Part shown: positions 24,411 through 33,441 of the stretch, one piece after another
Layout: every line of letters starts with the position of its first letter
How positions within the stretch are numbered: position 1 is the first letter of the stretch
Assembly: GCA_942492825.1 (NCBI GenBank)
Contig: OW818635.1
Coordinates: 1,488,001 to 1,552,000 of the forward strand
Direction: 5' to 3'
Origin: GWE2-51-13 sp942492825
Lineage (GTDB): Bacteria > Bacillota_I > Bacilli_A > Erysipelotrichales > Erysipelotrichaceae
DNA length: 64,000 nt
Notes under the pieces: model-generated
Told to the model about the DNA's origin: nothing
The model's input: the letters and a program-made list of their open reading frames with translations, nothing else
Databases searched by the model: none
Translations under genes and position numbers: made by a program

Positions 24411-24815
24411 TCAAAATAGAACGTGGTTCAGGATGGCAATCAGAAGTAATACCGAGATCGTGCGATGCGCTAAGAACCAGAAACCTTTGCGTTTCTTGTT
24501 GATATAGGCGCCGTAAACCCCAAGAGCGAATTGGGTAAGTAATAGCGAGCCTGCAAGGATTCCGGACGTACTCAGATAGACATACGTCGATTGGATGTAG
24601 AAGTGAAGACCCAAGGTCAAGAGTGCGGCGGCTCCGAAGTAACGGTGATATCTTACGATTAAGCGCATAAATAGAGTCCAAACGGATTTGAATCGTGGGT
24701 ATTTTGCGATTTGCTTTCCCCATGTCCTATTAACAAACTTAACTAGATAGTTCGAAATCGCGATACTAAAAAGAATAAGCGTCAGCTTTCCAAGCAGTTC
24801 CCCGAAGTCTCCCAT
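24411..24815 (-). CDS. four-helix membrane protein, probable b-type haem protein
   Basis: A 134-aa protein with four likely membrane helices (about 10-28, 52-75, 85-105, 114-134). The histidines that stand out are H57 and H71 in helix 2 and H117 and H131 in helix 4: two pairs each 14 residues apart, the spacing by which two b haems are held in cytochrome-b-like bundles. I infer a membrane electron carrier. AAAAGGAGATCAACCT precedes the start. It is followed by the cytochrome-b5-like lipoprotein gene. I do not recognise a named family with certainty. Confidence 0.7.
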   Translation of the reverse strand: MGDFGELLGKLTLILFSIAISNYLVKFVNRTWGKQIAKYPRFKSVWTLFMRLIVRYHRYFGAAALLTLGLHFYIQSTYVYLSTSGILAGSLLLTQFALGVYGAYINKKRKGFWFLAHRTISVLLLIAILNHVLF

Positions 24816-24947
24816 AGGTTGATCTCCTTTTGAATCTTTCTAATGTAGAGTATAGTCGAGTCAAGAAAAGATGTCGACGAATATAATCAAGTCAGTGTTC
24901 CGGAGCCTCCATTAAACCCATTAAAGACAAGCAGAGATAAATTCGTG

Positions 24948-24953
24948 TATAAT
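24948..24953 (+). promoter_or_regulatory. -10 box before pth
   Basis: TGTATAAT, 23 bp before the pth start codon; the -35 region is weak. Confidence 0.5.
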
Positions 24954-24975
24954 ATCTAAGCAAGAAGGTGAAGAA

Positions 24976-25542
24976 ATGAAGATGATCGTCGGATTGGGAA
25001 ACCCCGGAAAAACATACGAACAAACCCGTCACAATACGGGTTTTCTGGTATTGGATGAAGTATTGAGGAAGGTCGGTGCGCCGACCCTTACACGTAAATT
25101 CAAAGCGAAAGTCGCGACCGTCTCGATCGGTGATCAACAAGTCGTATTGATGAAACCCGAGACGTACATGAATAGTTCAGGCGAAGCGGTCGTCGAGGCG
25201 GCGCGTTTCTATAAGATCGAACCGCAGGATATACTTGTCATTTACGATGATTTGGATTTACCGGTCGGGAAAGTACGATTACGTGAAAAAGGCAGCGCGG
25301 GTGGACAGAACGGTATGAAAAGCATCATTCTCCACCTCCATACCCAAGAATTCCCACGCATTCGCGTCGGGATCGACAAAAATCCGATGATACCGACCGT
25401 GGATTACGTATTGGGAAAAGTAGAGAAAGAAAAACGGGATCTACACCAACGTGCCATCAGTCATGCGGCCAACGCGGCGATCGATTTCGTAACGAAGCCG
25501 TTTCTCGATGTGATGAACACCTACAATAAGAAGGTGGATTGA
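24976..25542 (+). CDS. pth: peptidyl-tRNA hydrolase
   Basis: Releases peptides from stalled peptidyl-tRNA, 188 aa. The signature IVGLGNPGKTYEQTRHNTGF contains the catalytic His (about 20) and Asn10; LMKPETYMNSSG and VIYDDLDLPVGKVRL are the other conserved segments. AAGAAGGTGAAGAA precedes the ATG. It overlaps mfd by 1 base (TGATG). pth-mfd is the conserved Gram-positive order. Confidence 0.97.
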   Translation: MKMIVGLGNPGKTYEQTRHNTGFLVLDEVLRKVGAPTLTRKFKAKVATVSIGDQQVVLMKPETYMNSSGEAVVEAARFYKIEPQDILVIYDDLDLPVGKVRLREKGSAGGQNGMKSIILHLHTQEFPRIRVGIDKNPMIPTVDYVLGKVEKEKRDLHQRAISHAANAAIDFVTKPFLDVMNTYNKKVD

Positions 25543-28500
25543 TGGATCAGATTCTCAACCGATTAACGAACATGGCTTCCGTACGGGCGCTGTCGCAAGG
25601 GCAGGGCTCTTTTGCGCATTTGTCGCTTGGTCAAGAAGCCGCACTGTTAGCCGCAACGTATCGCGCGAATCCGCAATCGATCTTCGTCATCAAGTCCAAC
25701 CTTTATCTCGCCCAGCAATTGTATGCGAAGGTGTCGACGTGGCTCAATGAGGAAGAAGTCGCGCTATTTGCGAGCGAAGAATCCCTTCGTGTCGAGGCAA
25801 TCGCATCTTCTCCGGAAATCAATGTCCAGAAAATGGAAACCCTGAGTCGCTTAAGTTCCGGGAAACCGATCTTATGCGTAACGCATGTCGGGGCAGCGAT
25901 CCGTCATTTACCTTCGGCCGATTACTTCAGAGAATCGACCGTTACTCTGGCAGTCAACCAACACATCGCTCCTCAACAACTAGCCGATCAACTTCGAAGG
26001 ATCGGCTATACGCAAACCAATCGGGTCGATCAACCGTGTTGCTTTGCGATGCGCGGAGGTATCGTGGATGTTTTTCCAATCAATACCGACGTTCCGTTAC
26101 GAATCGAGTTCTTCGACATCGAAATCGAAAGCCTGCGAAGTTTCGATCTGAGTTCGCAACGATCGATCGGATTGCTTGATTCGATCGAAATCCAACCCGC
26201 GACGGATGTTCTCTTGACCGATGTGGAGATCGAACGGATTCGAAGCAAAGTCATGGAAGGATTGGAACGCGAACGGACTCGTCGTTCATTTGAAGAATAT
26301 GTCATGCTTGAAGAAAAAGTATTGCGTGATGTCGAGTATATCCAAACTCGAACGAAAGAGAATCATCTCTATCGCTATACGGCCTATCTCGAAAAGAATG
26401 CGACGGTTTTTGATTATGCGAACGACCCGTTGGTGATCGTTTCACCGATTCAAGAGGTAAAAGACCACTTCCGTCATATCATGGAAGAAACGGTGGACTA
26501 TCTTCAGGAAAAAAGCCAGGAACAAGAAGCGTTGGCGACCTTTAATGTGTTCCATGATCTTCAATCCGCTTTGGCGATGTATCGCAGGATCGACTTTCAA
26601 CTCTTCGAGACGCGTGGAAAAGAACTTCGTTTTCCGATGCGGGATGTCCATTTCCCCCAAGAACCGATCGTACAAGCCGTTGCGTTGATCGATATCGAAC
26701 GAAAAAAGAAACATGTCATCTTGTGTTTGAAAGAGTCCGAAATCAAAACCGTAAGCGATGTATTGATTCAGTCCAAGATTCCGTATTCGATGTTTGAATC
26801 ACCCTTGGAAGAAGTCGGCTTACAGATCGTCAACCTTGAAAAAGACGAAGGTTTCGAACTGTTAGAACCTCCGGTGTTGGTTTTGACTTCCAACGAACTT
26901 TTTCAGCGGCACATCCCGATCGGGCGTTTCGCCAACAAATTCAAAGAGGCCGAAACCTTGGGATCCTATCAAGATCTTCAAGTCGGCGATTATGTCGTTC
27001 ATCACCAACACGGTGTCGGGAAATACCTGGGCATCATCACTAAGGAAGTCGAGGGAATCCATCGTGATTTCCTGCATGTCCTGTTTCGCAACGACGACCA
27101 ACTTTTCGTTCCGCTCGAACAATTCCAACTGGTACGTAAGTTCGTATCACGTGACGGCGTGGTTCCCAAACTCAATAAACTGGGATCCAACGAGTGGTCC
27201 AAAACCAAAGCCAAGATCCGTGAGAACGTCCGTGAGATCGCCGATCGGTTGATTACGCTTTATGCAACGCGGGAAAAAGATATCGCGTATGCCTTCGGGG
27301 AAGATAATGAACTTCAAAAGGAGTTCGAAGACGAGTTCGAATATGAGCTGACGGCTGATCAAAAGCAAGCAATCGAGGAAATCAAGGCGGACATGATGCG
27401 CAAGAAACCAATGGATCGGTTACTTTGCGGGGATGTCGGGTTCGGAAAGACCGAAGTCGCCATCCGTGCGGCGTTTAAGGCGATTAGCGAACACAAACAA
27501 GTCGCGTTCCTTTGCCCAACGACTGTTTTAGCCCGCCAACATTACCAGACCTTTCTAAAACGTTTCGCCAATTATCCCGTCAATATTCGCGTTCTAAACA
27601 GATTCGTGATCGAAAGCGCGGCGAAAGAGACGGTTTATGACGTAAGTCAGGGGAAAGTCGATATCTTGATCGGCACCCATCGAATCTTATCGAAGGATGT
27701 GAAGTTCAAAGATCTCGGACTATTGGTCATCGACGAGGAACAACGATTCGGCGTCGAACATAAAGAAAAAATCAAAGAAGTCAAAGAAAGCGTACATGTC
27801 CTCAGTTTAAGCGCAACTCCGATCCCGCGTACGCTTCAGATGTCATTGATCGGGGTTCGATCGCTTTCACAGTTGGAAACTCCGCCTCGCAACCGCTTGC
27901 CGGTCCAAACGTATGTCATCCATAAAAACAAAGGGGTCATCAAAGAAGTCATTCAACGTGAATTGGCACGTAACGGCCAGGTTTTTTACCTTTTCAATAA
28001 CGTGTCTCAGATTTTCAGTATCGCCTATCAGATCAAACAGGACATCCCGACCGCCAAAGTCGCGGTCGCTCACGGGCAGATGCATCGCGAAGAGATCGAA
28101 GATGTCATGTATCGCTTCACGCAGAATGAATACAACGTTTTGGTGTGCACGACGATCGTGGAAACCGGGATCGACATTCCCAATGCGAATACCATTTTAA
28201 TCGACCAAGCGGATACATTCGGGTTATCGCAGCTCTACCAAATCAAAGGACGGGTCGGCCGCAGCGATCGGTTGGCTTATGCGTACTTGATGTATTCGCC
28301 ACGTAAACAACTCTCGGAAATCGCGCAAAAGAGACTTCAATCCATCAAAGAATTCACGGAACTTGGGAGCGGTTATAAGATCGCGATGCGCGACTTGACC
28401 ATCCGAGGTGCCGGTGAGATGTTGGGGGATATGCAATCGGGGTTCATCGACACGGTCGGCATCGATATGTATATTGAAATGTTGTCTCAGGCGATCGAGG

Positions 28501-29018
28501 AGAAGCGTTCGGGAATCGCAACATTGGAGAAAGAGATCGAAGTGAAACCGAACTTTCAAGTCGATGCTTACATCCCGCAAAGCTTCGCTCCGCAGGATTT
28601 CGAGAAGATCTCACTCTATCAACGAATCGATAAAACGGAGTCCGAGCACGAGTTAAAACGCCTGCAGGATGAGATTACCGACCAATATGGAAAACTACCG
28701 CGCTCGGTCGCGCTCTTGTTTGAGAAGAAACGACTTGAAATTTTGATCCATGATCCCCGCGTTCAACAGTTTAAAGAGCGTAAAACCTCGGCCGAACTCA
28801 CGTTTAGCGTCGATTGGTCGAAGAGTGTCGACGGGGTGAAGTTGTTTAAGATCATCTCCGACCTATCCGCAACCGTAACGTTGCGTTACACGGGAGGATC
28901 GATCATCGTAACCTTACCGAGAACCGGCGACTGGCTCACGTTGACCTTGTCCATCCTCGAAAAGACCGCCAACATACAACCCAAGGGAGAGAACTATGCG
29001 AATCGACAAATATCTTAA
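25542..29018 (+). CDS. mfd: transcription-repair coupling factor Mfd
   Basis: ATP-dependent translocase that removes stalled RNA polymerase and recruits UvrA; 1158 aa, the usual size. In order: UvrB-like D1-D2 (about 1-330), RNA polymerase-interaction (CarD-like) domain near VGDYVVHHQHGVGKYLG (about 485-550), and translocase motifs GDVGFGKTEVA (Walker A), VIDEEQRFG (DEEQ box) and SATPIPRTLQMSL. The C-terminal TRCF domain occupies about 1010-1120. The ATG at 25542 overlaps the pth stop; a TTG 3 bp upstream is less likely. Confidence 0.97.
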   Translation: MDQILNRLTNMASVRALSQGQGSFAHLSLGQEAALLAATYRANPQSIFVIKSNLYLAQQLYAKVSTWLNEEEVALFASEESLRVEAIASSPEINVQKMETLSRLSSGKPILCVTHVGAAIRHLPSADYFRESTVTLAVNQHIAPQQLADQLRRIGYTQTNRVDQPCCFAMRGGIVDVFPINTDVPLRIEFFDIEIESLRSFDLSSQRSIGLLDSIEIQPATDVLLTDVEIERIRSKVMEGLERERTRRSFEEYVMLEEKVLRDVEYIQTRTKENHLYRYTAYLEKNATVFDYANDPLVIVSPIQEVKDHFRHIMEETVDYLQEKSQEQEALATFNVFHDLQSALAMYRRIDFQLFETRGKELRFPMRDVHFPQEPIVQAVALIDIERKKKHVILCLKESEIKTVSDVLIQSKIPYSMFESPLEEVGLQIVNLEKDEGFELLEPPVLVLTSNELFQRHIPIGRFANKFKEAETLGSYQDLQVGDYVVHHQHGVGKYLGIITKEVEGIHRDFLHVLFRNDDQLFVPLEQFQLVRKFVSRDGVVPKLNKLGSNEWSKTKAKIRENVREIADRLITLYATREKDIAYAFGEDNELQKEFEDEFEYELTADQKQAIEEIKADMMRKKPMDRLLCGDVGFGKTEVAIRAAFKAISEHKQVAFLCPTTVLARQHYQTFLKRFANYPVNIRVLNRFVIESAAKETVYDVSQGKVDILIGTHRILSKDVKFKDLGLLVIDEEQRFGVEHKEKIKEVKESVHVLSLSATPIPRTLQMSLIGVRSLSQLETPPRNRLPVQTYVIHKNKGVIKEVIQRELARNGQVFYLFNNVSQIFSIAYQIKQDIPTAKVAVAHGQMHREEIEDVMYRFTQNEYNVLVCTTIVETGIDIPNANTILIDQADTFGLSQLYQIKGRVGRSDRLAYAYLMYSPRKQLSEIAQKRLQSIKEFTELGSGYKIAMRDLTIRGAGEMLGDMQSGFIDTVGIDMYIEMLSQAIEEKRSGIATLEKEIEVKPNFQVDAYIPQSFAPQDFEKISLYQRIDKTESEHELKRLQDEITDQYGKLPRSVALLFEKKRLEILIHDPRVQQFKERKTSAELTFSVDWSKSVDGVKLFKIISDLSATVTLRYTGGSIIVTLPRTGDWLTLTLSILEKTANIQPKGENYANRQIS

Positions 29019-29268
29019 AGTATCGAGAATCTTGAAACGCCGCACTATATCCAAGGAACTGGCCGATCAAGATCGGGTGCTGATCAATGGAAAAGTAGCG
29101 AAACCCTCCAGTGAAGTTCATACCGGCGACGAAGTGGAACTCTTCTTCGGAAACCGCCGACTTAAAGTACGCGTGCTGACCATCGAGTACTCGATCCGAA
29201 AAGCGGACGCGGTTTCCATGTATGAAGTGATCGAAGAGTCGCTGATCCCTCACAAACCATTAACATAA
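28996..29268 (+). CDS. rqcP: S4-domain ribosome quality-control protein RqcP
   Basis: A 90-aa S4 protein (YabO in B. subtilis) that works with RqcH in adding alanine tails on obstructed 50S subunits. The N terminus MRIDKYLKVSRILKRRTIS and VLINGKVAKPSSEVHTGDEV form the S4 fold. AAGGGAGAGAACT precedes the start, which lies inside the last 23 bp of mfd. Position after mfd and before divIC matches B. subtilis. rqcH itself is not in the window. Confidence 0.9.
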   Translation: MRIDKYLKVSRILKRRTISKELADQDRVLINGKVAKPSSEVHTGDEVELFFGNRRLKVRVLTIEYSIRKADAVSMYEVIEESLIPHKPLT

Positions 29269-29297
29269 TTGTTCACCTCGACAGTGAACTGACACTC

Positions 29298-29325
29298 TTG
29301 CATTTTACAAGAATGTCAGTATAAT
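29298..29325 (+). promoter_or_regulatory. promoter of divIC
   Basis: TTGCAT (29298-29303), 16-bp spacer, TATAAT (29320-29325), about 48 bp before the start codon. The TGACA/TGTCA inverted arms around it may be an operator. Confidence 0.65.
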
Positions 29326-29373
29326 GAGTTTACGAACCTATCGAATCCTGAATTAACTCAAAGGAGCGAATCA

Positions 29374-29688
29374 ATGGCTAAAAAAAGGAATTTGCGTCCG
29401 AAAAAATCGGTAATCCGAATCTTCAATATCGTATTGCTTGGATTGAGTGCCTTTATGCTTTACCAAGTTGGAACGGAAGCGTTCACGACCGTTCGTCTGC
29501 GCCAACAATTGGCGACAGCGCAGAACGAGCTTTCAACATTGGAATCTGAGAACGAAACATTGACCCAACAAAAAGAAAAACTGTTGGATCCGGATTATGT
29601 GCGCAGCTATGCGCGTGCGCAGTATATGTTAAGCAAAGAAGGGGAGCAGATTTTCTACCTTCCCAAAGGCGACGAAACAGAAGACTAG
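29374..29688 (+). CDS. divIC: septum formation initiator, DivIC/FtsB family
   Basis: A bitopic division protein of 104 aa that joins FtsL and DivIB at the septum. It has a short basic cytoplasmic tail (1-15), one membrane helix (IFNIVLLGLSAFMLYQVG, about 16-33), a coiled coil (about 40-72, LRQQLATAQNELSTLE) and the C-terminal DPDYVRSYARAQYMLSKEGE typical of DivIC. AAAGGAGCGAATCA precedes the ATG. Its presence suggests a dividing, probably walled cell. Confidence 0.9.
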   Translation: MAKKRNLRPKKSVIRIFNIVLLGLSAFMLYQVGTEAFTTVRLRQQLATAQNELSTLESENETLTQQKEKLLDPDYVRSYARAQYMLSKEGEQIFYLPKGDETED

Positions 29689-29710
29689 GTGTCAATCGAC
29701 ACCTTTTTTT
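29687..29710 (+). terminator. terminator after divIC
   Basis: AGGTGTC AATC GACACCTTTTTTT, overlapping the divIC stop codon. Confidence 0.85.
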
Positions 29711-29756
29711 GTGTATGGGCAAGTTCATTTCATGTGCATGAATTCACGAAAGATGC

Positions 29757-29762
29757 TAAAAT
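29757..29762 (+). promoter_or_regulatory. extended -10 box before gpmI
   Basis: TGCTAAAATAG, a TGN-TAAAAT extended -10, 27 bp before the start codon. It is one of a recurring set in this window. Confidence 0.55.
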
Positions 29763-29788
29763 AGAGAAGCTGATAAAGGAGAAAAACA

Positions 29789-31357
29789 ATGACGAAAAAA
29801 CCTGTCGTTTTGGTTGTCATGGATGGTGTCGGAGTTTCCGAAAACACCTATGGTAACGCTGTAAAAAATGCATATACGCCCAATTTGGATTGGCTGACGG
29901 CCAATTATCCCCATACCACACTCAAAGCCCATGGGGTCGCGGTCGGATTACCGAGCGATGAAGACATGGGAAATTCCGAAGTCGGACACAACGCGCTTGG
30001 TTGCGGGCAAGTCTATGCCCAAGGCGCAAAGCTTGTCAACGTATCGATCGAATCCGGCGACATCTTCACTTCGAAGACGTGGAACGAAATGACCGGGTAT
30101 GTGAAAGACAACACCTTGCATCTGATCGGATTATTGTCGGATGGGAATGTCCATTCCCATATCGATCATCTTTTCGCCTTGATCCGTCAAGCGAAGAAAG
30201 ACGGAATCAAACGTGTACGCGTCCATATTTTGATGGACGGACGCGATGTACCGGAAACATCCGGATTGATTTACGTTCAAAAACTCGAAAATCTGTTGAC
30301 GGAAGTTAGCGATGCGAACTTCGATGCGAAGATCGCTTCGGGTGGCGGACGCATGAAAGTAACCATGGATCGCTATGAAGCCGAATGGGGCATGGTCGAA
30401 CTCGGTTGGAAGACTCACGTCCTCGGATTGGGCAGAATGTTCGCTAGCGCAAAGGAAGCCATCGAAACGTATCGTCAAGAACTCAATGTTTCCGATCAAT
30501 TCTTACCGGCATTCGTGATCGCGGAAAACGGAAAAGCGGTCGGAACGATCGAAGATCACGATGCGGTCGTACTCTTTAATTTCCGTGGGGACCGTGCGTT
30601 GGAATTGTCACGTGCGTTCGAAGAGGATAACTTCACCAAGTTCGATCGCGTACGTCGTCCGGAAGTCTATTATGCCGGTATGCTTCAATACGATGGAGAT
30701 TTACAGATTCCTGCCAAGTTCTTGGTCGCACCGCCGAAAATCAAAAACACCTTATCCGAACGGCTGGTTGCTAAAAAGGTAAACCAATATGCGATCTCGG
30801 AAACACAAAAATACGGACATGTGACGTACTTCTGGAACGGAAATCGGACCGAAAAGTTCGATGATGAACTTGAAACCTTCGTCGAGATCAAATCCGATGT
30901 ATTGCCCTTCGAACAACGTCCTTGGATGCAATCGGCGCAAATCACCGATACGCTGATCGATGCGGTCAAGTCCGGGAAGTATGACTTCCTGCGATGCAAC
31001 TACCCCAACGGGGACATGGTCGGACATACAGGAAACTATGAAGCGACCATTATCGGGGTCGAATCCGTCGACCTACAACTCAAACGTCTCTACGACGTGG
31101 TTGAGGCAGTTGGAGGAGTTCTGTTGATTACCGCCGACCACGGGAATGCGGACGAAATGTACGAGAAATCGAAAGATCCCAACGCGGCACCGAAACCGAA
31201 GACCGCCCATACGTTAAACCGAGTACCGGTGATCATCACCGACAAATCGGTGGAAATCAAAGAAGGCGACTTCGGATTAGCGAACATCGCAGCTACCGTA
31301 AGTAAGTTGCTAGGAGTCGAACCGGATCCGATTTGGATGGAAGCCATCATCAAATAA
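29789..31357 (+). CDS. gpmI: 2,3-bisphosphoglycerate-independent phosphoglycerate mutase
   Basis: Glycolytic enzyme interconverting 3- and 2-phosphoglycerate, manganese-dependent, 522 aa (slightly above the usual 510). The N-terminal VVMDGVGVSENTYGNA and MGNSEVGHNALGCGQ give the metal ligands and catalytic serine (about residue 63). ILMDGRDVPETSG is the substrate loop, and the C-terminal ITADHGNADEM and HTLNRVPVI complete the alkaline-phosphatase-like metal site. AAAGGAGAAAAACA is upstream; the gene is transcribed alone. Confidence 0.97.
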   Translation: MTKKPVVLVVMDGVGVSENTYGNAVKNAYTPNLDWLTANYPHTTLKAHGVAVGLPSDEDMGNSEVGHNALGCGQVYAQGAKLVNVSIESGDIFTSKTWNEMTGYVKDNTLHLIGLLSDGNVHSHIDHLFALIRQAKKDGIKRVRVHILMDGRDVPETSGLIYVQKLENLLTEVSDANFDAKIASGGGRMKVTMDRYEAEWGMVELGWKTHVLGLGRMFASAKEAIETYRQELNVSDQFLPAFVIAENGKAVGTIEDHDAVVLFNFRGDRALELSRAFEEDNFTKFDRVRRPEVYYAGMLQYDGDLQIPAKFLVAPPKIKNTLSERLVAKKVNQYAISETQKYGHVTYFWNGNRTEKFDDELETFVEIKSDVLPFEQRPWMQSAQITDTLIDAVKSGKYDFLRCNYPNGDMVGHTGNYEATIIGVESVDLQLKRLYDVVEAVGGVLLITADHGNADEMYEKSKDPNAAPKPKTAHTLNRVPVIITDKSVEIKEGDFGLANIAATVSKLLGVEPDPIWMEAIIK

Positions 31358-31361
31358 AACG

Positions 31362-31390
31362 AAGCGCCTGATGAAAACAGGCGCTTTTTA
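31362..31390 (+). terminator. terminator after gpmI
   Basis: AAGCGCCTG ATGAAAA CAGGCGCTTTTTA, stem-loop with T-run 5 bp after the stop. Confidence 0.87.
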
Positions 31391-31392
31391 AT

Positions 31393-31414
31393 AAAAAAAG
31401 AGGTTTCCCTCTTA
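31393..31414 (-). terminator. terminator after the Nudix gene
   Basis: On the minus strand AGAGG GAAA CCTCT followed by TTTTTTT, immediately downstream of the Nudix stop. Confidence 0.8.
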
Positions 31415-31951
31415 TTAGTGTTTGAGATATTGGTTGAGCTTCATCGTCAGTGCGACTGTCTTACCGTCCATCAGATCCCCATCCATCGTCGCTTGGACCA
31501 AGGCGGGAAGATCGACGGGTTTCACGTTAAGAAACTCGCCTTCATCCAAATGTTGACCGACAAATTCAAGTTCGGGCGCATAAAATAAGTAAATCACTTC
31601 TTCAAGATAGGCTGGAGAAGGAATAAACTCTCCCATCGGAATCATGACTTTGGCTTTATATCCGGTTTCTTCCTCAAGTTCCCGCATCGCACAGGAAAGC
31701 GGATCTTCTCCGGGTTCACGTTTTCCCGCAGGAAACTCAGTGAAGACGCGTTGATGGGCATAGCGGAACTGTTCGACCATTAAAAAGCGTCCGTCATCCA
31801 AGCGTGCTGCGATACATACGCCACCGGGATGTTCGACGATTTCGCGCAAGGCTTCGCTCCCGTCAGGGAGTTCGACCTGATCATGACGCAAATTGACGAT
31901 CTTACCTTGGATCAAGGATTTGGATGAACGCTTCGTCTCTTTTAAGTTCAT
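31415..31951 (-). CDS. Nudix hydrolase, ADP-ribose pyrophosphatase type
   Basis: Hydrolyses nucleoside diphosphate-linked compounds, most likely ADP-ribose; 178 aa. The complete Nudix box runs from G76 to about 98 (GKREPGED then AMRELEEETGYKA), with R90, E91, E94 and E95 in place. The N-terminal dimerisation part and VEQFRYAHQRVFTEFPAG fit the ADPRase subgroup. The start at 31951 follows GGAGGAATTT. It is divergent from the deacetylase-like gene. Confidence 0.9.
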   Translation of the reverse strand: MNLKETKRSSKSLIQGKIVNLRHDQVELPDGSEALREIVEHPGGVCIAARLDDGRFLMVEQFRYAHQRVFTEFPAGKREPGEDPLSCAMRELEEETGYKAKVMIPMGEFIPSPAYLEEVIYLFYAPELEFVGQHLDEGEFLNVKPVDLPALVQATMDGDLMDGKTVALTMKLNQYLKH

Positions 31952-31996
31952 AAATTCCTCCGCGATTTTATATTATTATATCATAGCAATTATGAG

Positions 31997-32002
31997 TATA
32001 AT
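31997..32002 (+). promoter_or_regulatory. -10 box before the deacetylase-like gene
   Basis: TATAAT, 20 bp before the ATG at 32022; no convincing -35. Confidence 0.5.
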
Positions 32003-32021
32003 AGAGACGGAGGGAATCGCA

Positions 32022-33317
32022 ATGAAGACATCACGCCCGGTCAAACGTAAGAAAACCGCTATTGAAACGATCCGCTGGAAAAAAGTGCTTTTAATACCGT
32101 TCATCGTAGTCATCATCGCCGGTGGATCGATTGGGGCGTTTTATGTGTATAATCAAAACAATCTTGCGACACTTCAAAAACGCATCGCCCAACAAGAAGC
32201 GGAATTGGAAAAGTATCTGATCGATAATCAAGATAAACTGATCATCAACGCTGTCTTGAAGCAAGCGGAGGGATTGGCCAACCAATACGATTACGAGGAA
32301 GCGATAACGATATTGAAGTCGAATCCGGAGATTCAAGATAACACGACGATTCTGGCAAAGATTACCGAATATCAAAACCAACTTCAAACCCTTTTGCCTT
32401 TTAGCGGGGATGTCCCGGTGTTCTTCATGCATAATTTGATCAATGACCCGGTCCTTGCATTCAGTAAGAAAAGCCATGACATCGCAGGATATAGAAGTCG
32501 ATACTTGACGACTTATGAGTTTAAATCGATTCTGTCGCAGCTTTATGAAAAAGGGTATGTGCTTGTGGATGTCGACGACCTATACAATATCGACCAAGCA
32601 GGGAAGAGCCGTAAAGAAATCAAACTTCCCGCAGGCAAAAAACCGTTTATCTTGTCGGTTGACGAAAATGCATACAACGACTATTTACCGGTCGACGGCT
32701 TCGCGCGTGGTATGGCGGTAAGAAACGGTGAAATCGTGACACGGATCCTGACTTCTTCAAGCGTCGAGTTTACGACGGATGGGGATGTCGTACCGATTGT
32801 CGAGGAGTTTCTCAAAGAACATCCTGATTTCTCATATCATGGCGCTCGCGGGATTTTGTCTCTAACGGGATTTGCGGGAACGCTTGGATATCGGCTAAGC
32901 AGTCAGATCGAAATCGAAGACGCAAAAGCATTGGTCGCATTATTGAAGGAAAAAGGATGGACATTCGCATGTACCAGTTACTCCGATATGGACTCGATTT
33001 ACGTGAAAAGTCCCTCCGCATCTTCGATTGCTTCCGATTTGAAGAAGTGGAACGATAAAATCAAAGCGATCGTCGCGGATACGCCGATTTTCGTCAGTCC
33101 CTATGGAAACGTTCTAAGCGGATCCAACTTACAGGCGATCATCAATGCAGGCTATGACGTATACTTCTACGATGGAGGGTTGCCGAGAAGCAGTGTAACG
33201 AATAACGTTCTGTTTATTTCCAGAATCGCGTTGACCGGAGATAGCCTAAAAGCCAATAAAGCATATCTTGAAGCGAACTTCTTCGATGTGGATACGGTGT
33301 GGGATCCAAACAGATAA
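32022..33317 (+). CDS. membrane-anchored polysaccharide deacetylase-like protein, active site degenerate
   Basis: A 431-aa type II membrane protein: basic tail (1-20), membrane helix (about 21-42), coiled coil (about 46-72), and a C-terminal NodB-like domain (about 130-431). The fold is recognised by VPVFFMHNLI, SVDENAYNDYL, YHGARGILSLTGFAGTLGYR and VSPYG. In active relatives the motifs are DD and HTxGH; here they read SVDEN (212-216) and ACTSYSD (316-322), so zinc-binding residues are missing. Probably a structural or binding role at the cell surface. The ATG at 32022 follows ACGGAGGGAATCGCA; the earlier frame overlaps the promoter. Confidence 0.8.
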   Translation: MKTSRPVKRKKTAIETIRWKKVLLIPFIVVIIAGGSIGAFYVYNQNNLATLQKRIAQQEAELEKYLIDNQDKLIINAVLKQAEGLANQYDYEEAITILKSNPEIQDNTTILAKITEYQNQLQTLLPFSGDVPVFFMHNLINDPVLAFSKKSHDIAGYRSRYLTTYEFKSILSQLYEKGYVLVDVDDLYNIDQAGKSRKEIKLPAGKKPFILSVDENAYNDYLPVDGFARGMAVRNGEIVTRILTSSSVEFTTDGDVVPIVEEFLKEHPDFSYHGARGILSLTGFAGTLGYRLSSQIEIEDAKALVALLKEKGWTFACTSYSDMDSIYVKSPSASSIASDLKKWNDKIKAIVADTPIFVSPYGNVLSGSNLQAIINAGYDVYFYDGGLPRSSVTNNVLFISRIALTGDSLKANKAYLEANFFDVDTVWDPNR

Positions 33318-33326
33318 CCTAGATTC

Positions 33327-33355
33327 AAGCGATGGTCGATTCCATCGCTTTTTTA
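33327..33355 (+). terminator. terminator after the deacetylase-like gene
   Basis: AAGCGATGG TCGATT CCATCGCTTTTTT. Confidence 0.85.
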
Positions 33356-33394
33356 ATGCGCGACAGTAGGATAAAACGATAACCACTTGCAGGT

Positions 33395-33422
33395 TTGCCC
33401 TCACGGATAAGCATGGTATAAT
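33395..33422 (+). promoter_or_regulatory. promoter of the tmk-holB-ricT-rsmI operon
   Basis: TTGCCC (33395-33400), 16-bp spacer with extended TG, and TATAAT (33417-33422), 19 bp before the tmk start. Confidence 0.65.
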
Positions 33423-33441
33423 GGACGCGTGAGGTTGAGTT

